Positions 35,476 through 46,321 of a DNA stretch of 64,000 nucleotides are shown one piece after another (the first letter of the stretch is position 1; each line of letters opens with the position of its first letter). The notes under the pieces are model-generated. The model ran no database searches, was not told the DNA's origin, and worked only from the letters and a program-made list of their open reading frames with translations. The position numbers and the translations under genes are program-made. Origin of the DNA: Loripinus fragilis (lineage: Eukaryota; Mollusca; Bivalvia; Lucinida; Lucinidae); the NCBI GenBank assembly GCA_964019695.1, contig OZ026524.1:28622164-28686163 (forward strand), read 5' to 3'.

Positions 35476-36004
35476 ACTCACGCTAGTCGCCTGAATATTC
35501 TATAACTGTTAAGCTACCGACCAAACATCATTTGGAGTTTCTAAGCTTAAAAGGAGGCTGCACAGGCAAATTTCCTGGACCAAAGAGAATTCAAATGCTA
35601 TTTTATAAGGATATACTTGTAGGCGACCTTACACAACAAGCTGTTTTCTTTGATTTATGCATATCACTGACGAATCTCAATGCTGGTTTAGCAAAACTTT
35701 CAGCGTTTAAATTTCGTTCCCGATGATTGAATTGCGATGATTAGTAGTCGTGAATAATTTGTATGTATTTGAATAAAATCACAAAAAAAACTTTAAAAAG
35801 AAAGCAATACGGGATAATTCCACTGTTAATCATGTAGATTCTCTCTCATAAGTCTCTCCTCAATCGACTGTTTTAGCGATCGAATTCCTGATTCTTCGTG
35901 GATTTGACAAAAGATGTAACAGTTGACTTCGTACCAACATTCATTTGTTTTAAATTTCTTTCTTTTGTTCGAACGAACTTAGATTAGACCTAACAAATTG
36001 TTTT

Positions 36005-36212
36005 GTTTATCGACCGGAAATTGTAGGTGACTGGTTCACGTTAATTTTAATGACGAGGTTCGTCATTAGCGCGTTATTAACTAACGTCGGCTTAATGAAC
36101 CTTTCGTACAACCCACTTTAATGCCGCCATTAACTAATACGTCGTTAGCGTTTTAATAACGTATTAGCCGCTAATTTGTCGTTAGGCTAATGACGTGTTG
36201 ATACAATCGGAT
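36005..36212 (-). mobile_element. Right end of the TTAATGACG-rich TIR element
   Basis: The mirror image of 28527-28720, with several TTAATGACG / CGTCATTA repeats and ending TTGATACAATCGGATCC. If both ends belong to one insertion, the element spans 7.7 kb and has itself collected SINEs, MITEs and satellites. Confidence 0.5.
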
Positions 36213-36547
36213 CCGGATCTTAATTAATCGAAACGTAAAAAATACAATAATTATGTTTCAGTGTAAAGCATACTTGAATACTTCCTTAGTTCGAATCACC
36301 ATGCTAGTACGTTTATTGGTAGAAGTTGATATGGTCAGTGTTTTTCCCTATTTTGGACTGGAAAACGAAAAAAAAAAATATTCTTTGATATTAAGTGCCA
36401 CAACCCTTATTTGATGAAGTGCTTACACAATAATATTACCCAAAGTGATACAAAATGGTGACGCCCGTACTTACCACATCTAGTTTCTAACGTCAAAACT
36501 ACATCTAACCAATGTAACATTAATATGTAACATTATTAAGAATTTGG

Positions 36548-36660
36548 ATTCACACAGAAGATAAACCTTATGACAAGTCAGTTCATACCGGAGAAGAACC
36601 TTATATCTATGGTTTTATAAATGTAAGCCTCATTAATAACCCTGGTTCCTGGTTCACAAG
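36548..36660 (+). pseudogene. C2H2 zinc-finger relic
   Basis: One frame reads IHTEDKPYDKSVHTGEEPYI followed by YGF. This is close to the HTGEKPY linker repeated between C2H2 fingers, with a missing finger body and lost cysteines. It is a small decayed fragment, not an exon of the CUB gene (wrong domain, no splice sites). Confidence 0.45.
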
Positions 36661-37568
36661 AATAACCCCCTTTCAAACCTATTGCTTAAAATTAACCATT
36701 TTGGTCACAGAGAACCGTTGATTTCAAAAGTATTGTTAATCTAATGCTTAAACCTTCTCTGTTCATTCTGTTTTGTAAAGCTGATGCTGTTTTCCATCAA
36801 ATAGCAACATTTATACTTTAGCTGGCTGTATATTCCAGGCATACAGTTTCGTTTCTGGACTTCACTTATTCATGTAGAACACTGGTCTATGATGCCTTTG
36901 ATAAGACTCTGTTACACTTTATCCTGGTCACTGCACCAAAATGTGGTTACTCTTGTTCAGGATGTAAAGGAAATATTTAGTCTTCTTGTTTTCACACGTT
37001 TATTGTTAGAATATTTTGTTTCTTTAACAATATCATGCAGGACTTCAGGAAGTGATACACATTGTCTTGGCCCCATAGTGCCATGACATAGGGCCATGAC
37101 CTTCGGCATTTCCATCCATTGAATCATTTGAAGTTGTCTAAACATGCCTTTCTTTAAGAAAAGTGGAAGTAGATTTAAAAACAACCTCCTTCTGTCGAGT
37201 TATTGATTCATTTCAACTAAATAATTAATTTTGCTAAAACTGACCTATACCCATAAGTGGTAGGAAATGACAAAGTTACCTGTTATGGATTTTAATGAAA
37301 TTAGGCTCAGATCAGCAAAATATATATGGCATGTTTTTGTTATAATATGATATCTTGACGAAGACTAGAACATATCTATCTTTGGAATTGAATATTGAAT
37401 GTTTTGTAAATTTAAATATTGAAATTTTATAATCACTTCTTCAGAAAACGTAAACCATAATTTATCGAAATGGTTTTGTGATATTAATATAATGCCTATG
37501 ATATTTTGGATTCAATCTAGATGACAAATTATAGAAATAAACAAAACTATATATTTGGGACATGGAAA
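36661..37568. other. Intron 5 sequence, no gene recognised
   Basis: AT-rich sequence without repeat boundaries or an exon that I can support. Confidence 0.4.
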
Positions 37569-37649
37569 TTTAGAGACAGGTACCACCTCAAAGGTGGAGT
37601 ACGTCAGGGTTGCTTCCTAAGCCTTAATCTTAACTATCTAATTCGATAA
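37569..37649 (+). pseudogene. Non-LTR retrotransposon reverse transcriptase relic
   Basis: One frame reads FRDRYHLKGGVRQGCFLSLN and then LNYLIR before a stop. GVRQGCxLSPxLFN is the conserved RT motif of LINE elements. Only about 26 codons remain. Confidence 0.6.
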
Positions 37650-38038
37650 AAAAAAATTCATAGTTTGTATACAATGTGTCATGAATATGCAAAGTTTAAA
37701 AAAATCCATGCGTGGGCACAGATGTAAGTACCCCTTTCTCATTTTTAAAAAAAAAATCTACCTTGCAATAATGGTAATAGTAAATTCATAAAGATTTTAG
37801 TTCCTTGGCTGTTTTGAAAAAATTATGAAAATGGAAGTTATTGAAAATAAAGATTTGCTTAGATTTTTTAGCAAATTTGTGCGGGCTGCTTATTATACAA
37901 GCCATCATTGCAAATGCAACCATGCTGATATAACATATACAATTACATTTTTGTATTTATTAAAGATTTATTTTGTAGGCTTTTGAACATAAACAGTAAG
38001 TATTAAAATCTCATGTACCAGTCAATTATGTTGGTGTA

Positions 38039-38463
38039 CAGTAAAACCTGTGTAAAACGGTTACTCTCAAAAATGCAAAAAATTGGTTTTTAAGACCAAT
38101 GATCGTTTAATGCAGGTCAAAAAAAATTGAAGAATGCTCCAGCATTCTGCAACTTTTTTGACCTTCATTAAACTTCAATTAGTCATTACGCCTATTCGAC
38201 AAGGTCAATTCGTGCTTCATGACCATAATGATGATTTCATCTGTGTTGTGCATTTTCTACATTTTATGACATCATCTGTGCTGCACATTTTTTTAAATTT
38301 TAAAGCAGATTGTGTAAATAGTGTATCTACAAGCACAAAGAAAATAACCATAAATGTACTTTAAAAAGTCGTAAAGCACTAAATGACCAGTCAAATAGGC
38401 GTATTAAGATATTTGTTTTGTCTATTTTTGAGTGGGTCGTTTTACACAGGGGTTTCAGTACTT
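38039..38463. mobile_element. MITE (gaatgctcc family, copy 2), next to exon 6
   Basis: The left GTAAAACCTGTGTAAAACGG...CTCAAAAA mirrors the right TTTTTGAGTGGGTCG...ACACAGGGGTTTCAGTAC. The inside has GAATGCTCCAGCATTCTGC. The right end is 26 bp from the exon 6 acceptor. Confidence 0.7.
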
Positions 38464-38489
38464 TATATCTCTGCTTGTATGTTCTGTAG

Positions 38490-38658
38490 ATATTTGATGG
38501 TAAAAACAGTACTGGTACGTCATTGGGTGTGTACTGCGGGTCATCAGCCTCTATACCCAAGCAGTTTAGATCTTCATCACAGTTTTTACATATTCATCTA
38601 GTCACTGATGGCAGTGGCCACTTTCAAGGAATCTTAGCCCGTTTCTCACATGCTGATA
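38490..38658 (+). CDS. Exon 6: CUB domain 3, C-terminal half
   Basis: The acceptor GTATGTTCTGTAG precedes a phase 0 entry; the exit is phase 1 at GTAAGT, a consensus donor. The exon encodes IFDGKNSTGTSLGVYCG, a proline-lysine loop, FLHIHLVTDGSG (the core FxTDG-like strand) and FQGILARFSH. This completes CUB3 with four cysteines. The exon sits about 26 bp after a MITE (38039-38463). It ends the CUB series; the next exon carries a different domain. Confidence 0.87.
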
Positions 38659-39515
38659 GTAAGTATACGACTCAGCCACAATCAGGTGCACTTTTTGTAC
38701 CAGCAGCTTGTTATATGCTCCTGTGATACAGAAAATATTGTGAAAACCCTTAATTGGTAATTCAGAGAAGTGTTAAGAGACTAATTTATGAGGACAAATA
38801 GCATTGGACATCATTGACATAACATGTTTTTCACATCAGAGTATACAATGGTCAAAAATGCTTGAAAATCATTGTTATGATGTTTCATTTAAAAAAGGTT
38901 TTTAACAAATAAGTCTATACCCATTTCTTTGAATGTACATATAATGATATCAATTTTTGTATAATATGCATTGTCCTCTTTTTTTAGTTGGTTAAATTAT
39001 CAAGCTATGTCAACTAGTACCTAAATGGCATCTAAAAGACCAAATACCTACTTTGTTGTATTTCAATTTTAGGAAGTGACAGATAGCACAGCACCCTTAA
39101 TCGTAGCAATACAGTTGATGACGTGAATTGTGAAGCATAACATACCAGCTAATGAGTTTGTATAACATTAAGTATCTTAGGTATCAAATAAATTTACAGT
39201 TTTCATTCGGCTGGTATGGTGTAAAAATGGTCGGAAAAAATGTCCAGTCCGTAGACATCCTTGTTTTGTTGAAGACTTTGAAAGATTACAGTCATGTTTA
39301 TGTATGTGATACAAGTGGGTGTCAGGACTAAGTTAACATATGAAATAGAAAAATTGTTTGCAACAGATAGGATTTAGGTGTCTTTGAATGCAAAAATGTC
39401 CTGTCCTTAGACGTGTCCTATCCATAGACACTAAAATTTAAATGAATATTTAGAAGCAAAAATACACCAGCATTGATTTAATTTAAATTGAATATGTTTA
39501 TTATATCCACTTTTA

Positions 39516-40330
39516 CCTTTAGAAAAAAGAGTATATTAATTTTGTTCCAAAGTCAGTTCATCGTCCGTCTGTCCGTCCGTGCATGCATCCATAAGTCCAT
39601 CTCGTTTGTTGTAAATGCAGCTCCTCCTAAACAGTTGGACGCAGCAACTGCAAATTTTGCAGGTGCATAGATCACATAATGTAGAGGGAACTGAGCGAAT
39701 TTTGGTGTGGCGTTGACCTTGGAGTCAAGGTCAAAGGTCAAATAATGTATTTTCCTGTAAATGCATCTCCTCCTTAACCATTGTAAGTATTTACTTCAAA
39801 CTTTACAGGTGCATAGGTCACATGATGTAGAGGGTACTGGGCAACATTTCCTGTGACCCTGACCCTAAAGTCAAGGTCAAGGAACGTATTTCTTGTAAGT
39901 GCACTCCTCCTTAACCCATCCACATAGCACCTTCAAACTTTGCAGGTGTAAAGATCACATGTTGTTGATTGTACTGGGCAACACTTCATATGGCATTGAA
40001 CCCAAGTCCAAGGTCAAAAATGTCTTTCTTGTAAATACATCTTCTCCCAAACTGTTGGACGTAGCAACTTCAAATTTTGCAGGTGCATAGGTCATATGAT
40101 GTGGAGGGTACTGGGTAATATCTTATGTGACCCAAGGTCAAGGTCATATGATTTTTTCTTGTAAACGCATCTCCTTCGTAACCGTCAGACATAACAACTT
40201 CAAACTTTGCAGGTGCATAGGTGACATGGTGTAGAGGGTTCTGGACAACATTTTGTGCAAACTTGACACCGAGCTAAATGTCAAAGGTAAAAAAAGGGTA
40301 CTTACAGTGGTGTTTCTTTGACAGCTGCTC
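39516..40330 (+). repeat. Satellite array, + orientation (about 5 units of about 145 bp) with TIR-like end
   Basis: It begins CTTTAGAAAAAAGAGTATAT and TAATTTTGTTCC, then GTCCGTCTGTCCGTCC. Units carry CTTGTAAATGCATCTCCTCC, CTTCAAACTTTGCAGGTGCA, TAGGTCACATGATGTAGAGG and GACCTTGAxCCxAAGGTCA. The same unit and the same end appear in reverse at 43540-45183. Confidence 0.8.
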
Positions 40331-41171
40331 TAGTTTTCTTAAATAATAATAATTACTTTAATTTACACTTAGATTTTGGAAAGTAAAATGTAAAATTTCT
40401 CTCTAACTAGTGAGAAATAGTTATTTCAAAAATGATGTTTTCTTTACAAAATCTAGGTGTAATTCTAAGGCATCATCAAAAAAAAAAACCAATCTGATGT
40501 AGATTGAATCAATGTTAGTTTCTCTTCTTAATATTTATAAAGCATTTGTGTCTACAGACAAGACACGTCAAGGACAAGACGTTTTTATAGTCAACGACTG
40601 ATAAATCCTTTGTGTTGTGAACACTCCTTGTACTTCAAATTTGAACTTAGTCTTTGCACACAATTGTATCTCAAACATAAAGATCAACTTATTCTTTCAA
40701 AGCCTTCAATAAAACAAGGGTGTCTATGGACTAGACAGTTGCCATTTAACACTATAGGAACTGAAGGAAAAATGGCAAATTTATTTGCATCCTGACATAC
40801 TTAATGTTATTCAAACTCATTTACTGGTTTGTTTTACTTCACAATGCACTTAACCAATTGTAATCTGAAACATATCTGCCTTGGTTAAAGGTGCTGTGTT
40901 ATATAACAGTCCCTGAATTTGGGAAATATATAAGAAAGTAAACATTTGGTCGTTTTGATGCCATTTAGGTTCAGGTTGACAGAGCTTGTTAATTTAATCT
41001 GCAAAAAAAAAAAAGATAGTCAATTTTTGATATCATATTTTGATAATTTTGAGAAAAAAACTATGTTATTATTTATTGAAAACAGTACTTTACAAATGAA
41101 ACAGTTTAACAGCACTTTTCAAGCATCTTTTGACTGCATATGTATTTTATGCGCTGAAGTTTGTTTGATTT
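40331..41171. other. Intron 6 sequence, no gene recognised
   Basis: AT-rich. ORFs at 40610-40795 and 40946-41173 have no recognisable domain. Confidence 0.4.
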
Positions 41172-41345
41172 GATTCTTTACATCTCAGTCAACAATTTTT
41201 CAGTTATGCCGAGGGGTCTTCCTGGGTTGAACCAGTTATGTCTTGCTCAAGGACACAACGCTTTGACGCTGGTTAGGCTCGAACACACACCCCTTAATAT
41301 TGAGTCCAGCATTCCACCACTGAGCCACTGCTCTCCCTTTATGTG
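41172..41345 (-). mobile_element. SINE family 1 (copy 3)
   Basis: The minus-strand body is read here as TTCTTTACATCTCAGTCAAC, GTCTTCCTGGGTTGAACCAG, TCTTGCTCAAGGACACAACG, then the reversed B box region GGCTCGAACAC and CCACTGAGCCACTG (reversed A box). Confidence 0.7.
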
Positions 41346-42248
41346 CTAATTTGCAGAAAAAAAAGTGCAATGACGTTCAGCGTTTTGCTCTCTTGATATA
41401 GTCTCTTAGCATTCCTCTTAAATAAAGTTAAAGTATTACACAATTTTGTCTGCAACACAGAAACATATAACAAGCTCGATAATTGTAAGAAATACATGCA
41501 CTGCATACTGCTTGTAGTTGTGATTCAGTATCATTACAAAACAAAATAAAAACTTTCAAGTCATGTATATTCTATCCTCTGGTGATATTACTTATTTTGC
41601 TTATCATTTTGAGACATAAAAAGGAAGTTGTCATGTATGCTTACAAAGTTTTATTTGAAACAGGTAACTAATGACCTGTCCGTAGACATTTTGGCTTCAT
41701 TTCAGAGACCATTTATGAAACCATAAAACCTTACACTTAGACGACATAGAATAACAACCAACAGCTCTCTGAATTTGTAGTATGATCTAGTTTTTCATTA
41801 TGTTTCATGTGATTAGAACATTTCCTTTTGAATAGATTTATAGCAACTGATAGGAGTCATTTCTTCGGGTTTTATATAGAATTTTTTAATTTCACCGGCA
41901 AAAAAGACCAATGAAAATGAACGTCACATCATTTATTTTGATGCCATAATTTTCCATATATTGTGCCTTTCAAAACATCAGAACATTTATGTATAGATTT
42001 ACCTTGAATGAAAAAAGTGGTCATTTTATGAATGGTGTCTTCTTTTTTCCCCTTACAGCATCCTCTTTCAACCATAAATGTGCGAGTTATTACTTTCGTT
42101 ACTCTATAACACCAACTGGTTTAAGACAATATAACGTTTATAAATTGTGAAAATGCATCAAAAAAGTGGACTGAAAGAACTTTATTTTTGACCTCCGATG
42201 AAACAAAATTTTGCTTCTGATTGTGGCTGAGCCGATAGAGAAAATACG
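41346..42248. other. Intron 6 sequence, no gene recognised
   Basis: AT-rich, no supported feature. Confidence 0.4.
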
Positions 42249-42552
42249 CGCGGATCCAGAGGGGAGTACAGGGGGTCCAGACCGCCCTGACAAAATCACA
42301 AAAATATAGGGTTTCTTAGCAATAGTGATCCGGATACCCTACAAATCACAAAGCTACAATGTACCAAGCCTACATTCAATGTTGGGCCATCATCGGCACG
42401 CCAGCGAAACGCCATTTAAATGGCGTTTCGCTGGCGGGCAGATGATGTTCCGCTAATTGTGGTATTCGGATCCTTCCTCCCTCACCAAACTAACTAAATA
42501 CAAGCAAAAAACTCGTCAAAAAACCCTCTGACAAATCTTTCTGGATCCGCGA
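42249..42552. mobile_element. GGATCCGCG-family MITE, complete copy
   Basis: Inverted ends CGCGGATCCAGAGGGG and the reverse complement of CTGGATCCGCG. The centre, 42383-42450, is a hairpin: CATCATCGGCACGCCAGCG, AAACGCCATTTAAATGGCG, TTTCGCTGGCGGGCAGATGA. Partial copies are at 3585-3775, 23436-23955, 29870-30050, 33920-34215 and 46322-47749. Confidence 0.8.
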
Positions 42553-43012
42553 ATGGAAAAGGATAATGAAAGCAAATGATCTCAAAATTGACTATATAGC
42601 CTCAGTAAGGCGAGGGGTAAATTCTTTTACATGTTTAAGCGTTGAAGTAAAGACGTTCAACCGGAATGGCTCCTTTTTCATGCCATATCAATGGGTTTGC
42701 TTTTGTCCTCAAAATATATTCCATATGTTCCAAAACTTAAATAATTGAATGAACCCTTTTCTGTGATGCTCTGGATTACTGAGGCTAAGTGTTAGAGAAA
42801 ACAGATAAACCTTTTTATCAGTCACCGCTAATATTAACTGATTGATTCAACATAACCTAATAAACGTTTCCTATCTCACGGCATGTTATCTTTATCAGGT
42901 CATGATGACGTTGCACTTTTTGAACGACGTCGCTAATGACGCTGAATCAACACAAAAATCAACAATTACGTCATAATCGCTAGTTTGAAGAGGGTTCAAC
43001 AATGGGTAAACT

Positions 43013-43178
43013 GATAAATAGAATACCAGGTTCGCGTCTTTTGATATCAAGTTTTTCCAGGCTCGGCTTTGAGAACGCATGTTGAATCGCTCGGCAAGCC
43101 TCGCGATGTCAACAAGCGTTCTCAAAGCCTTGCCTGGTAAACTTGATATCAAAAGACACTCACCTAGTATTCTCTATC
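43013..43178. repeat. Hairpin MITE
   Basis: ATAGAATACCAGGTTCGCGTC, TTTTGATATCAAGTTT and GGCTTTGAGAACGC mirror GCGTTCTCAAAGCC, AAACTTGATATCAAAAGAC and ACCTAGTATTCTCTAT. Confidence 0.85.
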
Positions 43179-44509
43179 TCTAACCTTGTAATGTGCCAAT
43201 ACTGCTAGATTTATACTTTGGCAATATTATTTGTAAAAACTTGATAATGTTTTAAGATTGTATTCACACATTTAAACTTGAGGGTGTTCCTTTTGATTGC
43301 CATGTACCTTTCAAATGCGGTCAGGGACTTTATTTAGATTATTTTTCTACCAAATATTGTCAAAATGTCCAGTTTGCTATATGTCAAAAACAAGGACATG
43401 ACTCTTTGGTACTTTCAAAGATCAAAACGTATACATTAGTTTAAAAATTGTATTTAAGGAACAAATGGATATGAACTTAAATTCTACTAGACTTTAGTCG
43501 ATGGTACATCAACGCTAATACCCGCTTTTGATCTAACCAAAGAAAATGCAAGTTTGAATTTGCTACGTCCAACGGTTTAGGAAGCGATGCATTTACTAGA
43601 AAGTACATTATTTCACTTTTGACCTTGACCTTAGGTCAAGGACAAACACGAAACGTTGCCAAGTATCCTCTACATCATATGACCTATGCACCTGCAAAGC
43701 CAACGGTTTAGGAGGAAATGCATTTACAAGAAATATTTGATTTGACCTTGACCCACGGTCAGGGCCACATGAAACATTTCCCTCTATATCAAGTGACCTA
43801 TGTACCTGCAACGTTTGAAGTTGCTAAGGCCAATGGTTAGGAGATGCATTACCAAGAAAAAGCATTCTTTGAACTTGTCCATAAGGTCAAGGGGGTCAAG
43901 GTCACTAAAATGATCCCCAGTATCCACGACATCATGTGACCTATGCACCAGTAAAGTTTGATGTTGCTACATCCCATGGTTAAGGAGAAGATGCATTTAT
44001 AAGAAAATACATTATTTGACCTTGACCTTGGGGACAAGGTCACACAAAATGTTGCCCAGTACCCTCGACATCATGTGACCTATGCACCAGCAAAGTTTGA
44101 TATGCTACATCGTATGGTTAAGGAGAAGATGCATTTACAAGAAAATAAATCATTTGACCTTGACCTTCGGGTCGAGGTCACACGAAATGTTGCCCAGTGC
44201 CCTCTACATCATGTGACCTATGCGCCTATAGAGTTTGATGTTACTACGCCAAAAGGTTTAGAAGGAGATGCATTTACAAGAAAACTCAATATTTGACGTT
44301 TGACCTTGACCTTGGGGTCAAGGTCAAGGTCTTGGGGTCAAGGTAACACGAAATGTTGCCCAGTACCCTCTACGTCATGCGAACTATTCAGCTACAAAGT
44401 TTGAAGTTGCTACGTCTAACCGTTTAGGAGGAGATACATTTACAAGAAAATACATTATTTGACCTTTGACCTTGGGTTCAATGTCAAACAAAATGCTGCC
44501 CAGTAACCT

Positions 44510-45014
44510 CCCAGCTAGCAATCTATATGGGACCCATATGGGCAGTGCAACAGGGCTCCATATGGGTCCCATATGGGCTGGCCCATGTAAATAAAATATA
44601 ATAAATGGTAGAAGCAGGGGTGGATCCAGGATTTCTTTCGAGGGGGTTCAAATTTACAAAGGAGGTTTCGATTTGAAAATTGTACATGATTATTTGATAG
44701 TTTATGCCTGTTTTGCTTAAATTCCTCATAAAAATGGAATAATTTTGTCTCAAATGGGGGTTCAAGTGAACCACATGAATCCCCTCTGTATCCGCAACTG
44801 TAGAAGCTAGCCATGCATTATAAAGAAGGAAATAAGTTTATATAAAGATTATTATATCATTTCTATTTTCTTTATGGGACTGTTATATGGGACCCATATG
44901 GGACCTATCTGGGCAACCCCCATATGGGCTAACCCATATGGGAGACATGCCGAGCCCGGTTGCACTCCCCATATGGGTAGCCCATATAGGACCTATATAA
45001 GCATGTTTGCTGGG
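44510..45014. mobile_element. CCCAGC-ended element rich in CCCATATGGG
   Basis: The left CCAGCTAGCAATCTATATGG and the right reverse complement CCCAGCAAACATGC are the ends. The host satellite motif (CAGTACCCTC to CATCATGTGACC) is split by it with CTC on both sides. At least seven CCCATATGGG-type palindromes lie inside. Confidence 0.65.
44615..44800. mobile_element. hAT-like MITE nested in the CCCAGC element
   Basis: The ends are CAGGGGTGGATCCAGGA and the reverse complement of CCCCTCTGTATCCGCAACTG. TAGAAG flanks both sides (44609-44614 and 44801-44806) as a target duplication. Confidence 0.7.
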
Positions 45015-45183
45015 CTCTTCATCATGTGACCTATTCAGCTACAAAGTTTGAAGTTGCTACCTTCAATGGTTTAGGAGGAGATGCAATTACAAGAAACGCG
45101 ATGGAAGGACGGGTGCACAGACGGAAGAATGGAGGATGGACCGACTTTCATACAAAATTAATATACCCTTTTTTTCTAAAGTA

Positions 45184-46321
45184 AAAAGCGTTTATAGCAA
45201 CCAACCAATGAGTTGTTGCCGCGAAGGGGCAACAACTAGAGTTGGTGGCTCTTACGATTAGACATGCTTTTTTTCAGTGACATACCCCACCCACTTCTAC
45301 ATACTAGGCCATAATTTTTCGCCGTCAAAGCAGCTTCCGGCTACTGGAGCCTGGAGGTTGTTTCCGGTGTATTTCCGCCTTGAATACAACTATCTTGCTA
45401 AATTAAACACTCAGAGCAATGCTTCCATCGCCACTTGTTAGAAATAAAACAAACCTTATTCTAGAAGATCTGTTGCGATTTTTTTCCGAACGGAAACCGC
45501 TCCGACAAATTTTTCATTTCCATTTCGACGGATCATAACACATGAAATAAGTCACATCAATACTGCAGTCTTTTTTGCGACAATACCCTTTCCGTCACAA
45601 ATTCTTTTATTTTCGTTTGATCAAACGTCCGATAAAACATGTGGAAGCGATTTACTTAACTTCCACTTGCTGTCAATTCATTGTTGTTGTTTTTGCAATC
45701 CATTGCGTCATTTAAAATGTAAATGGCGTCATAGACTGGTTCTCGCCCCTACACTGGCTATTGTAGAGACAGGTCATCAATAGATAAAACGGGCAGAAAT
45801 CTGCCCGTTTCACGGAATGTCACGGAGCTAGCCGACAACTCGGAACAAGTTTAAAAGTTCCATACAGGCTACAGAAAAAAAGCTTATGTTTTTTTCTATT
45901 AAATAATAGAACAACATTAAATATCGCTTTTATCATTTCCTTTCTACGACGTTTTGTCGAGTTTGTAACGCTGCATTCAAACTTGTTATTGTGTTGGCAT
46001 GGTTTTCTGACGTCAACGTCACTGTTAACGTCCGGATAACATTATACATGACCAGTTGTTAATTTGAACAACTCGGAACCAGTTTAATGGCGTCACGTCA
46101 TTGTAACACAAAGGACAAACTCCCCAACAGTTGCCAACGCCCCAGACGCGGGACCAAATTCGGGGAGCATCAAAATCGTATCTTAAATGCAAATATCAAC
46201 CTGTAATTGGATCACAAGTTCATAAAAAAGTGACAGAGAAAATAATTTGACGATACTGTCCAAAGCACATGACATGCACATCTTCAAACCATGAGCAAAA
46301 CATCTGGAGAGTGAGTTTTCA
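45184..46321. other. Intron 6 sequence with small hairpins
   Basis: GTTGTTGCCGCGAAGGGGCA (45213) and AAACGGGCAGAAATCTGCCC (45787) are short palindromes. 45975-46035 is a piece of the 14201-type MITE. No exon seen. Confidence 0.4.

Larger units (their letters stand above)
43540..45183 (-). repeat. Satellite array, inverted orientation (about 9 units of about 145 bp), carrying nested MITEs
   Basis: Reverse-complement units of the 39.5 kb array: GGTTTAGGAGGAGATGCATT, TACAAGAAAATACATTATTT, GACCTTGACCTTxGGGTCAA and CATCATGTGACCTATGCACC. The right end (AATTAATATACCCTTTTTTT CTAAAG) is the mirror of 39516. It is interrupted by elements at 44510-45014. Confidence 0.8.

Noticed and set aside
44510..45014. 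CCCATATGGG motifs as serum-response CArG boxes
   Set aside because: A CArG box needs six A/T between CC and GG; these have four, and they belong to a transposon.
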